Source of the DNA: an uncultured Verrucomicrobiota bacterium
GTDB taxonomy: Bacteria > Verrucomicrobiota > Verrucomicrobiia > Limisphaerales > UBA9464
DNA: 64,000 bases
Direction: 5' to 3'
Assembly: GCA_903907995.1 (NCBI GenBank)
Contig: CAIVQH010000011.1
Location: 1 to 64,000, forward strand
Shown here: positions 36,199-45,326 of the stretch, one piece after another
Layout of the letters: every line of letters begins with the position of its first letter
Numbering within the stretch: the first letter of the stretch is position 1
The notes under the pieces: model-generated
What the model was told of the DNA's origin: nothing
The model's database searches: none
The model's input: only the letters and a program-made list of their open reading frames with translations
Position numbers and translations under genes: made by a program

Positions 36199-36963
36199 AT
36201 GAAGAAGAAAATCCTGATCGCTCTGGGGGTCCTGGTTGTCCTGGCCGTTGTGGCCGTGTTCCTGGTGGGCTCCAATCTGGGTGGCATCATCAAGAAGGCC
36301 ATTGAGACGGCCGGCCCGAAGATCACGCAGACCACGCTCACGGTTGGCAGCGTGAGCGTGTCGCCCAGTTCCGGCAGCGGCGGCATCAAGGACTTCGTGC
36401 TCGGCAATCCCGAGGGCTACAAATCGGCTTACGCGGTGAAACTGGGCGAGGCCAAGCTGGAGTTGGATCCGTCCTCCGTGCTCAGCGACAAGATCCACAT
36501 CAAGTCCATCGTCGTGACCGACCCGCACATCATCATCGAGGGCGGGCTGACGGACAACAACCTCAAGAAGATCCAGGCCAACGTCGAAAGCTTCGCGGGC
36601 GCGGAAAAGTCGGCCCCGGCCAGTGATTCCGGCCCGAAGAAGAAGCTGCAGGTGGACGACTTCCTCCTCAGCGGTGCGAAGGTGGAGGTCAAAATCGGGA
36701 TCCTCGGAGACACCATCCCGACGCTTACCCTGCCGGACATCCACATGACCAATCTCGGTTCCGGACCCGAGGGCATCACCCCGGGCGACTTGGCCAAGCG
36801 CGTGATCGGCGAGGTTTTCGGCAGTGTTTTCAACCAGGTCACCTCCGTGGCGGGCAACCTGGGCAAGGGTGCCCTCGATGCTGCCAAGGGCATGGGCAAC
36901 GGGGCCAAAGGCACGCTGGAGAAAATTGGCAGCGGAATCGGAAACCCGTTTAAGAAGAAGTAA
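36199..36963 (+). CDS. Membrane-anchored AsmA/DUF748-like protein
   Basis: 254 residues. A single N-terminal hydrophobic anchor (about 5-25) follows a Lys-rich start. The rest looks like a periplasmic domain with beta-strand repeats of the AsmA type (TTLTVGSVSVSP, AKLELDPSSVLSDKIHIKSI and VTDPHIIIEGG), then a Gly/Ala/Lys-rich, probably helical tail. AsmA-like proteins shuttle or influence phospholipids between membranes; here the similarity is modest. The ATG at 36199 directly precedes the Lys-rich start. It lies 66 nt after the methyltransferase gene and about 170 nt before fabI. Confidence 0.65.
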   Translation: MKKKILIALGVLVVLAVVAVFLVGSNLGGIIKKAIETAGPKITQTTLTVGSVSVSPSSGSGGIKDFVLGNPEGYKSAYAVKLGEAKLELDPSSVLSDKIHIKSIVVTDPHIIIEGGLTDNNLKKIQANVESFAGAEKSAPASDSGPKKKLQVDDFLLSGAKVEVKIGILGDTIPTLTLPDIHMTNLGSGPEGITPGDLAKRVIGEVFGSVFNQVTSVAGNLGKGALDAAKGMGNGAKGTLEKIGSGIGNPFKKK

Positions 36964-37045
36964 GAGAGAATAGCGCCTCACGATAGCGTTAGTGGGATGA
37001 GCCTTCGCCGGCTTGGGCTGGCGGATTAATGACCAGCTTTTCCTG

Positions 37046-37064
37046 TTTTCCTGCTTTCCAGATT
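37046..37064 (+). promoter_or_regulatory. 19-nt upstream motif, copy 3
   Basis: TTTTCCTGCTTTCCAGATT, 67 nt before the fabI ATG in the sense orientation. Identical to the copy before the transglutaminase gene at the same 67-nt distance and to the copy 56 nt before the SDR gene. Confidence 0.6.
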
Positions 37065-37131
37065 GGAATCACCCCGGCTTTCGCCCCGGCTTGCCCTTGC
37101 CGGGTTCATCCTTTAAGCCTTCCACGAATCT

Positions 37132-37898
<767 letters not shown>

Positions 37899-37902
<4 letters not shown>

Positions 37903-39293
37903 GCGGAACGGACCTCATCCGCTTAGGTGTGCCGTTGGGCGAGTCCCAGCGGCGCGCGGTGGATTTCATCAGCCGCTTCATCCTCAAGGGAGGCGACAAG
38001 GCGCGGCTGGAGGATGAGGTGAAAGCGGTCGTCGCCAATCCCGGCGCCTTTGTAAAAGACGCGCTGCGTGGCGAACTGGCGAAAGCCATCCTCAAGGCAC
38101 CACCTCCGCCGCGTGCACAGCCTGTGCCGTACCGGCAGTGGGGCACCGGCCTGGAGCATGAGCCGGTGATGCAGATGGAGCGGGCCTGCCTGCTGCCTGT
38201 GGCCGTGGCGGGTGCGCTGATGCCCGACGCGCACGTCGGTTACGGTCTGCCCATCGGCGGCGTGCTCGCGACCGACAACGCGGTCATTCCTTACGCCGTG
38301 GGCGTGGACATTGCGTGCCGGATGAAGCTAATCGTCCTCGACTTCCCCGTGCGTGATCTCGACCGCAAGCGCGAGCGCCTCGTGAAGGCCATCGAGCAGG
38401 AGACGCGATTCGGGGTCGGGGCGCGCTTCCAAGAGCCGCGTGATCACGAAGTTATGGACGCCGACTGGTCCGTCAGCCCCATCACGAAGCAATATCGTGA
38501 CAAGGCCCGGTCGCAGCTCGGCACCAGCGGTAGCGGCAACCATTTCGTCGAGTTTGGCGTGTTCACCAATGAACACGAGATCAACGGTCTGCGGGCGGGC
38601 GAATACGTCGCGCTGCTCAGCCACAGTGGCAGTCGGGGCACGGGCGCGGCGGTGTGCGACCACTATTCCAAGCTCGCCATCGAACGGCACGCCGACCTCG
38701 TCGGTGAATTGAAACGGCTCGCGTGGTTGCCGCTGGATTCGGCGGAGGGTCAGGAATACTGGGCGGCCATGGAACTGATGGGCCGCTACGCCGCCGCCAA
38801 CCACGCGGTCATCCATCGCCACATCGCGGAGCATCTCGGTGCTGAAGTGCGGCTCGATGTCGAGAACCACCACAATTTCGCATGGAAAGAGAAGCACGTG
38901 ATCGACGGACGCGAGCGCGAGGTGGTCGTCCATCGCAAGGGCGCGACACCGGCGGGCGACGGTGTACTCGGCATCATTCCCGGTTCGATGGCCACGCCCG
39001 GATTTCTGGTGCGTGGACGGGGCAACGCCGCCTCGTTGAATTCCGCGTCGCATGGCGCAGGACGGGTGATGAGCCGCAAGGCCGCCAATGAATCCCTCAA
39101 GTGGGAGAAGGCGAAGCGGGTCCTCGACGAGGCGCACGTCCATCTCATTTCCGCCGGCCTCGATGAGGTGCCGATGGTTTACAAAGACATCCATGCCGTC
39201 ATGGCCGCCCAGGCCGATCTCGTGGAAACGCTGGGCCGCTTCGATCCCCGTCTGGTGAAGATGGCGCCGCCCGGCGAGCGCGCAGAGGATTGA
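37899..39293 (+). CDS. rtcB: RtcB family RNA ligase
   Basis: 464 residues. RtcB joins RNA 2',3'-cyclic phosphate or 3'-phosphate ends to 5'-hydroxyl ends with GTP and Mn. Key segments are visible: metal-binding MPDAHVGYGLPIGGV, then VGVDIACRMKL with the conserved Cys, GSGNHFVEFG, HSGSRGTGAAV and the His to which GMP attaches in SASHGAGRVMSR. It starts with GTG inside the end of fabI (overlap of 4 nt), with no archease gene nearby. RtcB sometimes belongs to RNA-repair operons under RtcR, but no such regulator is present. Its stop is 13 nt from the convergent FG-GAP gene. Confidence 0.92.
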
Positions 39294-39306
39294 TTGCGCC
39301 CTCCCC

Positions 39307-41187
39307 TCACGGCTCCCGCACCCGGAAGAACTGGGGGCCTGGCTCCAGGCCCATCCCGGGAAATTCCATCGTCTGCGTCGCATTGGTAAAGGCGAGCACG
39401 CCCTTCCATGATTGCAGATCGGCCGAAGATTCGAGGAGATAGCTGACCTGGGTTCCGCCGTGCAGCGTGAGGTTCACCGCCGCCCCAGCCGGCCTGACCT
39501 CGAGCCGGGAAGGTTCGAAAATCTTCAGAAACTGGCCCGGCCTTACATCCTGCAGCTCCTGCACGGTGCCTGACGGCCATTCGATCCGCACGACCTCCGC
39601 ATTCGTCCCATCCGCGAGTCCGAACAGGGCCCGGAGATCATTCTGGCTGCCCAGGCCGTTGCCGCCGGAAATCTCGCGCATCTGCCACTGGGGTTGGCCA
39701 TGCAGCGTGGATTTGAGCCGAACCTTCGCGCCGATGGCGGAACGGTTCGAGACACGTCCCAGAAGCTGGATCCCAAGCCACTGGTTCGAGTTGCCGTTGT
39801 TGCGATAGAGATGCCCCGGAACACTCGCCCCCGTGGTGTAGAGGTCGGGAAAGCCGTCGTTGTCGTAGTCCCCCCAGGCGGCGGCGATGGCGTTGCCGTC
39901 GGTGACCAGGCTGCCCGTGACGATCTTTGAAAAAGTGCGGTCGCCATTGTTGTGATAGAATAGATTCTGCGCCCCGATCACCGAGATGAAGAGGTCCAGA
40001 TAGCCGTCGTTGTCAAAATCTGACCACTGGCAGCCGCCATTAAAACCGACCGTGTCCGTTACCACCGGGCCGTTGGTGATCTTCGTGAACGTACCGTCGC
40101 CGTTGTTGTGATACAGCAGGCTGTTCGGGATCCGGGTCGCAAACAGGTCCAGATAACCGTCGTTATCGTAATCGCCCCAGGCACAGGGACCGCCTGAGGA
40201 ATCCGTCGTCACCGGCCCTTTCGTCACCGCGGCAAACGAGCCGTCCCGGTTGTTGTGAAAGAGCAGGTTGTTGCCGCCCGAGCGGGTCACGAAGAGATCC
40301 AGATAGCCGTCATTGTCATAGTCGCCCCACGCGCAGCCCTGCGAGTTGCCGGTGTTAGTGACCAACGGCCCGGTGGTGATGCGCGTGAAGGTGCCGTTGC
40401 CGTTGTTATGGAACAGGAAGTTGTTCTCGTTGGAATTGCAGACGTAGAGATCGAGATAGCCATCGTTGTCATAGTCCCCCCAGGCGCAGCCGTTGCCGTT
40501 GCCGCCGCTGCTGACAATGCTGCCGGTCTTCACCTTGGCATAGCCACCGGCCGCGCTTCCCTGAAACAGTAGATCGTTGATGGGACCGCCATTGACGGAG
40601 ACGAACAGGTCCGGCGTCCCGTCATTGTCGAAATCACCCCAGGCACAGCCTGACGAAGCCAGGTTGTCCGCCACCAAGGGGCCGGAGGTGACGCGGGTGA
40701 AGGTCCCATTCCCGTTGTTGGTGAAGAGCAGGTTCGGCCCGCGAATCACCGAGACAAAAAGGTCGGGGTAACCATCGCCGTTGTAATCACCCCACGCGGC
40801 GCCGCTGCCTCCCTGTCCCGGAAAGGTTCCCACCACCGGCCCGGTCGTGATTTTGGTGAAGGCCGGATCGACGTCCACCACCCACGGCCTGCTTTCGGCC
40901 GAACCGCCGCCGTCGGTGACTACGCAGGTGTATCCGCCCGCGTCGGTCACCTGCAGGCCGGCCAGCCTGAGCGTGACGTTGGTCTGGTCCGTCAACGGGT
41001 TCCCCTTGAACCGCCACTGGTAGCTGAGCGGCGGGTTGGCCGTCGTGGCAGTGATGCGGTTGGTCAGGGCGGCGCCAAGACTGACGGAGTTGGTCAGCGG
41101 GGACGGCTGCCTGGTGATGGCCGGTGCCGCCATAACAGATGTAAACAAAATAAGGTCGCCGGTTGCGATCAGGAGTGGTTTGTGCAT
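39307..41187 (-). CDS. Secreted Ig/FG-GAP/ASPIC-UnbV propeller protein, paralogue 1
   Basis: 626 residues with a signal peptide (about 1-22). An Ig-like domain comes first (LSYQWRFKGNPL...GGYTCVVTDGGG). Seven repeats of about 50 residues follow, each with a calcium-type D-x-D/N-x-D-G loop (for example GDYDNDGYLDLFV), giving a probable seven-bladed propeller. Then come an ASPIC/UnbV segment (GIGAKVRLKS-like, here SAIGAKVRLKSTLHG, and VVRIEWPSGTVQEL) and a short C-terminal part. It has no membrane span or anchor. Such proteins are surface or secreted adhesion/binding modules of unknown partner. Paralogous to the gene 34 nt upstream. Confidence 0.9.
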   Translation of the reverse strand: MHKPLLIATGDLILFTSVMAAPAITRQPSPLTNSVSLGAALTNRITATTANPPLSYQWRFKGNPLTDQTNVTLRLAGLQVTDAGGYTCVVTDGGGSAESRPWVVDVDPAFTKITTGPVVGTFPGQGGSGAAWGDYNGDGYPDLFVSVIRGPNLLFTNNGNGTFTRVTSGPLVADNLASSGCAWGDFDNDGTPDLFVSVNGGPINDLLFQGSAAGGYAKVKTGSIVSSGGNGNGCAWGDYDNDGYLDLYVCNSNENNFLFHNNGNGTFTRITTGPLVTNTGNSQGCAWGDYDNDGYLDLFVTRSGGNNLLFHNNRDGSFAAVTKGPVTTDSSGGPCAWGDYDNDGYLDLFATRIPNSLLYHNNGDGTFTKITNGPVVTDTVGFNGGCQWSDFDNDGYLDLFISVIGAQNLFYHNNGDRTFSKIVTGSLVTDGNAIAAAWGDYDNDGFPDLYTTGASVPGHLYRNNGNSNQWLGIQLLGRVSNRSAIGAKVRLKSTLHGQPQWQMREISGGNGLGSQNDLRALFGLADGTNAEVVRIEWPSGTVQELQDVRPGQFLKIFEPSRLEVRPAGAAVNLTLHGGTQVSYLLESSADLQSWKGVLAFTNATQTMEFPGMGLEPGPQFFRVREP

Positions 41188-41221
41188 GGAAAGTGGGGGG
41201 ATTCGACAGGCGCGTCAGGGA

Positions 41222-43144
41222 TCAGGGCGTGCCGGCGTCCGCCTCGACGGCCCGGAGCCATTGCGCGGAGCTGGCCGGATTTGCCGGGGCGGCGACGTGC
41301 AGCACGCCGGAGACGACGGGCGTCGGTGAGGGACGGTCCCACGTTTGTAGATCCCCTGAGGTTTCGAGGAAATACGTAGCCGGGCCGCCCTCCAGCTCGA
41401 CCTGAAAATCTTCCCCGCTGAGGCCACGGGCCCGCAGCCGGGCCGGTTCACGAACGGTCAGAAACTGCCGCGGCGCGACCCCGGTCAGCTCCTGCACCGT
41501 GCCCGATGGCCATTCGATGCGGACGGTTTCAATCTGGGTCGCGTCCCCGAGGCCGAACATCGCCTCCGGGCTGTGCTGGCTGAGGTAGGCCCCGCCCCCG
41601 GAAATCTCGCGGAGCTGCCACATCTCGCGTCCCCCGATGCGGGCCTTCACCCGGACCTTGGCACCGATGCCAGTCGTATTCGAGACGCGGCCCAGGCAAC
41701 GGACCGTCAACCAGGCGTTCGTGTTGCCGCTGTTGTGGTAGAGGTAGTTGCTCTTGTCGCCGTCGGCGAGGTTCTGGAAGTTGGTCACGAACAGGTCGGG
41801 AAACCCGTCGCGGTCGTAGTCGCCCCAGGAGGCGGCGGCACCCTCACCCGTGTCATTGGCCAGGCTGCCGGTGGTGATCTTCGTGAAGGTGCCATCCCCG
41901 TTGTTGTGGTAGAGGAAATCCTTCAGACCGTGCGTCGGACCGCCGCTGCAAACGAAGAGGTCGAGCCAGCCATCGTTGTCGTAATCGGCCCAGCCGGCGC
42001 TCTGGTCGTCGCCGGCGTCGGTGATGATCGGGCCGGCATTGGTCACGGTGGTGAACACACCGTTTCCCTCGTTGTGGAAGAGCAGATGCTGCTGATTGTA
42101 ACCGCACACGAAGAGATCGGGCCGGCCGTCGTTGTCGTAGTCACCCCAGGCGCCGCAGGCGAAATTACCGGCGGTCAGGACGGGCGGCTGGTTCGTGATC
42201 CGCGTGAAGTTGCCGCCGCCGTCGTTGTGGTAGAGCTGACACTTCTGTCCGCTGGTGACCGCGATGAACAGGTCCGGGCGCCCGTCGTTGTCGTAGTCCG
42301 CCCACGAGATGCCCTGGAGGTTGCCGGCGCCGCGCGCCGGGGCATTGGTTGTCACCTTGGTGAGTGCGCCCGCGCCGTTGTTCCGCAGAAACACCCCGGT
42401 GCCGCCGGTGTAGTAATTGCCCGCGAACAGGTCGAGGAAGCCGTCCCCGTCCACATCCGCCCAGCCGAGGCAGTAGGTGCTGCCGACATTGAGCACGGAT
42501 TTCTTGAACGTGCCGTTGTGCTGGTTGTGATACAGCGCGTTGTCGCCCGCGACGAAAAGATCGGGCCAGCCATCGTTGTCGTAGTCGCCCCACGAGGCGC
42601 CACCGATGCCGGAGGCGGCGATGCCCGTACCGGTCGCCTTGCCGAACGTGCCGTCGCCCCGGTTCGTGCAGAGGACCGTGCCACCGGAAAACTTGCCGAC
42701 AATGAACAGGTCCAGCCACCCGTCATTGTTCACGTCCGTCCAGCTCGCGCCGGAGGAGCCGCCGGCGATGTTGAAGAGGGGCGCGGCGATCTGCGTGAAC
42801 ATGGGATCCACGTCGAGCCGCGTCACCCGGCTGGTGATCGCGCCGGCGGAGTTGGCCACCACGAGCTGGTATTCTCCCGCCTGTGTGAGCTGGATGTTGG
42901 TGAGCGTCAGGGTCCGGTTGGTGGCGGCGGGCAGATCCACCGATTGGAACTGCCATTGGAAGGCCGGTGCCGGACTTCCCGTCGTGGTGGCGGTGAAGAC
43001 GACCTTGGCCCCGAGGCTGACCGAGGCATCGACGGGCTGTTTCGTGATCGTCGGTGCAGTATCCGCACCGGCCTGGCCGGTTACCCACAGGCAGCCGCAC
43101 AGGCAGATGCAGAATTGGAGCAAAAGGGTCTTCACGTGACCCAT
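41222..43144 (-). CDS. Secreted Ig/FG-GAP/ASPIC-UnbV propeller protein, paralogue 2
   Basis: 640 residues with a signal peptide (about 1-27). The same architecture as the downstream paralogue: an Ig-like domain (AFQWQFQSVDLPAATNRT), seven D-x-D/N-x-D-G blades (such as ADYDNDGRPDLFIAV and GDYDRDGFPDLFVTN), then ASPIC/UnbV (IGAKVRVKARIGG; VRIEWPSGTVQELTG) and a C-terminal beta module. It is 34 nt upstream of paralogue 1 and 90 nt downstream of the LytTR regulator gene, all on the same strand. The two probably arose by tandem duplication and may be part of the two-component operon's output. Confidence 0.9.
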   Translation of the reverse strand: MGHVKTLLLQFCICLCGCLWVTGQAGADTAPTITKQPVDASVSLGAKVVFTATTTGSPAPAFQWQFQSVDLPAATNRTLTLTNIQLTQAGEYQLVVANSAGAITSRVTRLDVDPMFTQIAAPLFNIAGGSSGASWTDVNNDGWLDLFIVGKFSGGTVLCTNRGDGTFGKATGTGIAASGIGGASWGDYDNDGWPDLFVAGDNALYHNQHNGTFKKSVLNVGSTYCLGWADVDGDGFLDLFAGNYYTGGTGVFLRNNGAGALTKVTTNAPARGAGNLQGISWADYDNDGRPDLFIAVTSGQKCQLYHNDGGGNFTRITNQPPVLTAGNFACGAWGDYDNDGRPDLFVCGYNQQHLLFHNEGNGVFTTVTNAGPIITDAGDDQSAGWADYDNDGWLDLFVCSGGPTHGLKDFLYHNNGDGTFTKITTGSLANDTGEGAAASWGDYDRDGFPDLFVTNFQNLADGDKSNYLYHNSGNTNAWLTVRCLGRVSNTTGIGAKVRVKARIGGREMWQLREISGGGAYLSQHSPEAMFGLGDATQIETVRIEWPSGTVQELTGVAPRQFLTVREPARLRARGLSGEDFQVELEGGPATYFLETSGDLQTWDRPSPTPVVSGVLHVAAPANPASSAQWLRAVEADAGTP

Positions 43145-43234
43145 CTAAGCGCGGGTCACGGGGCAGGGAACGGTTTTGCGACGAACCGAATATTCCAGGC
43201 GTTGAACGGTTCGCCCGACGCGATGAACGGGGGC

Positions 43235-43999
43235 TCAGCCCAGCGCGGAGAGCCGTTCTTGCAGCTGCCGGCCGCCCGTGCGGCTGGCCGCGAGCCGACG
43301 GCCGTCCCTGAGCACGACCACGGATTCGCCCTCATGCACCGGCCGGACTTCCTTAACGGCCTCGAGATTCACGAGCGTCGAGCGGTGGATGCGGAAGAAC
43401 CGCTCCGGGCCGAGGCGCGCCTCCAGCTCGTGCAGGCGCGCCCGCAGCAGGTGGGTTTCGGTGCCGGCATGGATGCGCACGTAGTCGCCCTCCGCCTCGA
43501 TCCAGTCGATCTCCGCCGGGGGCACCAGCACGATGCGGCCATCGGTGCGGATCGCGAAGGGCGGGGCCGGCGGTTTCGCCGGCAGCCGCGCGAGCAGGCC
43601 GGCGAGCTGACGCGGCCAATCCGTTCCGGCGTGGCCCGCGAGCAAGGTCCGCGCCCGTTGCAGCGCCGCGCGGAACCGCGCCTCCCCGACCGGTTTGAGC
43701 AGGTAACCGATCGCCTGCGCCTCGAAGGCTTGCAGCGCAAACTCATCGTGCGCGGTCACGAAGATCACGCCGGGCATCTGGGCGGCCCCGATGGCCGAGA
43801 CGACCTGGAAGCCGTCGAGCTCCGGCATCTGCACGTCGAGGAACACGAGGTCGGGCCGTTGCTGCGTGATTTCGCGAATGGCGGATTCGCCGTCGCCGCA
43901 TTCGCCGATCACCTCCACGTCGGTTTCCCCCTTCAAAAACCGGCGCACGCGCTGCCGCGCCACCGGTTCATCATCCACAATGAGCACGCGTATTTTCAT
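43235..43999 (-). CDS. LytTR-type response regulator
   Basis: 254 residues. The receiver domain has the acidic pair Asp9/Asp10, phospho-acceptor Asp55 (VFLDVQMP), Thr82 and Lys102 (LLKPV). The C-terminal LytTR DNA-binding domain begins near residue 150 (FAIRTDGRIVLVPPAEIDWI, then AEGDYVRI and RFFRIHRSTLVNLEAV). Regulators of this type usually control extracellular or cell-surface functions. Its ATG overlaps the stop of the sensor kinase gene by ATGA, so the two are coupled. The next genes downstream encode the two FG-GAP proteins, possible targets. Confidence 0.94.
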   Translation of the reverse strand: MKIRVLIVDDEPVARQRVRRFLKGETDVEVIGECGDGESAIREITQQRPDLVFLDVQMPELDGFQVVSAIGAAQMPGVIFVTAHDEFALQAFEAQAIGYLLKPVGEARFRAALQRARTLLAGHAGTDWPRQLAGLLARLPAKPPAPPFAIRTDGRIVLVPPAEIDWIEAEGDYVRIHAGTETHLLRARLHELEARLGPERFFRIHRSTLVNLEAVKEVRPVHEGESVVVLRDGRRLAASRTGGRQLQERLSALG

Positions 44000-45132
44000 G
44001 CGGCTGAATGGCCGTCCAGCGTCGGCGTGCCGGCATCAGTGAAGGGCAGTGCCAGCGACACCACCAACCCATGGTCGTTGACCAGCTCCAGGCGCTGGTT
44101 CTGGCCATAGAGCCGTTGCAGGCGGGCCCGGGTGTTGGTCAGGCCGATGCCGTTGCCGCCGGCATCGGACACTCCGATGAGACCTGGCCCGTTATCGCGG
44201 ACCTCCAGATGCAGTGTGCCGTTTTCACGCCGCGCGCTGAGGCACACCTCGCCCCTGGCCTTGCGTGGCGCGATGCCATGGCGGATGGCGTTCTCGACCA
44301 GCGGCTGGAGAATGAGGTTGGGCACGCGGGCGGGCAGGGTGTCGGCCGCGACCTCGTATCGCACCGCGAGCCGGTCGCCGAGCCGCACCTGCTCGATCTC
44401 AAGATATGCGCGGAGGAATTCGAGTTCCTGGGCGAGCGAAACCTCCTGCTCCGCGGCGTGCCGCAGCGTGAGGCGAAGAAGTTCGCCGAGGCCCACCACC
44501 ATGTTCTCCGCCTTCGCCGGTGAACGGTGCACCAGCTCGGCGATCGTGTTGAGCGTGTTGAAGAGAAAGTGCGGCTGCAGCTGCGCCCTCAGCGCCTGCA
44601 ACTGCGCCCGGTTCAGGCTGGCTTCGAGTTCGGCCGCCCGCAGTTCGCGCTCGCGAAACTTCTGCTGGTAATCGGCCAGATGCCACGCCCCGACGATGAT
44701 GGCGTAGGTGAAGAGATTGAAGAGCAGGTGGTTGATGAGCGAGTACTGGAAGACAGTCAGCCACGAAAACGGCTCGCCCACCGATGTCATCGGCCAGCCT
44801 TTCACCCAGGATTCGACGAGCGCCCCGACGGAGCAGATGGCGACCTGCACGGTGGACAGCACGAGCGCGCCGCCGAAATGCACAAACAGGTAGCGTGGCC
44901 GGCTCCAATGCTGGAACGAGCGGCAGATCCAGAAGATCGCCGGCGAGCACACCGCCCACGCATACCACTCCATCAGATGCCACCAGAGCGCTTTCGTCAG
45001 CCGCAGATTTCCGCCGAAGGGCGCGGAGTCGAAGTACAGTTTCAGCCCGAAAAACACCCCGAGCAGCGTCCACAGCCCGAAGCGCGCGGCCCGTCCGCGC
45101 CAGCGGGAAGGGGAGATGTCGGGCGAGTTCAT
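43996..45132 (-). CDS. LytS/YehU-type sensor histidine kinase
   Basis: 378 residues from the ATG at 45130-45132. The N-terminal part has about four membrane spans (residues 18-150), a short coiled coil (155-185), then the His_kinase block with phospho-acceptor His188 in QLQPHFLFNTLN and the ATP-binding N-box (LVENAIRHGI) and G-boxes (DNGPGL, GNGIGLTNTRARL). This pairing with LytTR regulators is standard. The transmembrane part may detect a membrane or cell-wall signal. An earlier ATG at 45204 would add 24 polar residues and is less likely. It is divergent from the copper monooxygenase fusion gene. Confidence 0.93.
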   Translation of the reverse strand: MNSPDISPSRWRGRAARFGLWTLLGVFFGLKLYFDSAPFGGNLRLTKALWWHLMEWYAWAVCSPAIFWICRSFQHWSRPRYLFVHFGGALVLSTVQVAICSVGALVESWVKGWPMTSVGEPFSWLTVFQYSLINHLLFNLFTYAIIVGAWHLADYQQKFRERELRAAELEASLNRAQLQALRAQLQPHFLFNTLNTIAELVHRSPAKAENMVVGLGELLRLTLRHAAEQEVSLAQELEFLRAYLEIEQVRLGDRLAVRYEVAADTLPARVPNLILQPLVENAIRHGIAPRKARGEVCLSARRENGTLHLEVRDNGPGLIGVSDAGGNGIGLTNTRARLQRLYGQNQRLELVNDHGLVVSLALPFTDAGTPTLDGHSAA

Positions 45133-45326
45133 ACGGCAACCATACACCATCGGTGGAGATGAAGGTGATGGGTCACGCTGGACCGCCGTCACGAACGCCG
45201 TCAATCGCGGAGCGGATACGCCTTTAGTGGTAGAAACAAGGAGTTGCCGGCAAAAGGATGAACCGTTTTGCTATGTGCGGCGTCGTAAGTGGCGATCGGT
45301 TGCTAAAAATCACGCCTAATCATTGC

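Noticed and set aside
40000-42750. Regularly spaced short repeats that could be mistaken for a CRISPR array
   Set aside because: The spacing of about 140-160 bases is that of propeller blades in a coding sequence, the repeats are degenerate and follow codon frame, and no cas gene is nearby.
41573-44110. An 845-codon open frame antisense to the FG-GAP and LytTR genes
   Set aside because: It spans three real genes on the other strand. Its Val/Glu/Gly repeats are the reverse complement of the FG-GAP blades.
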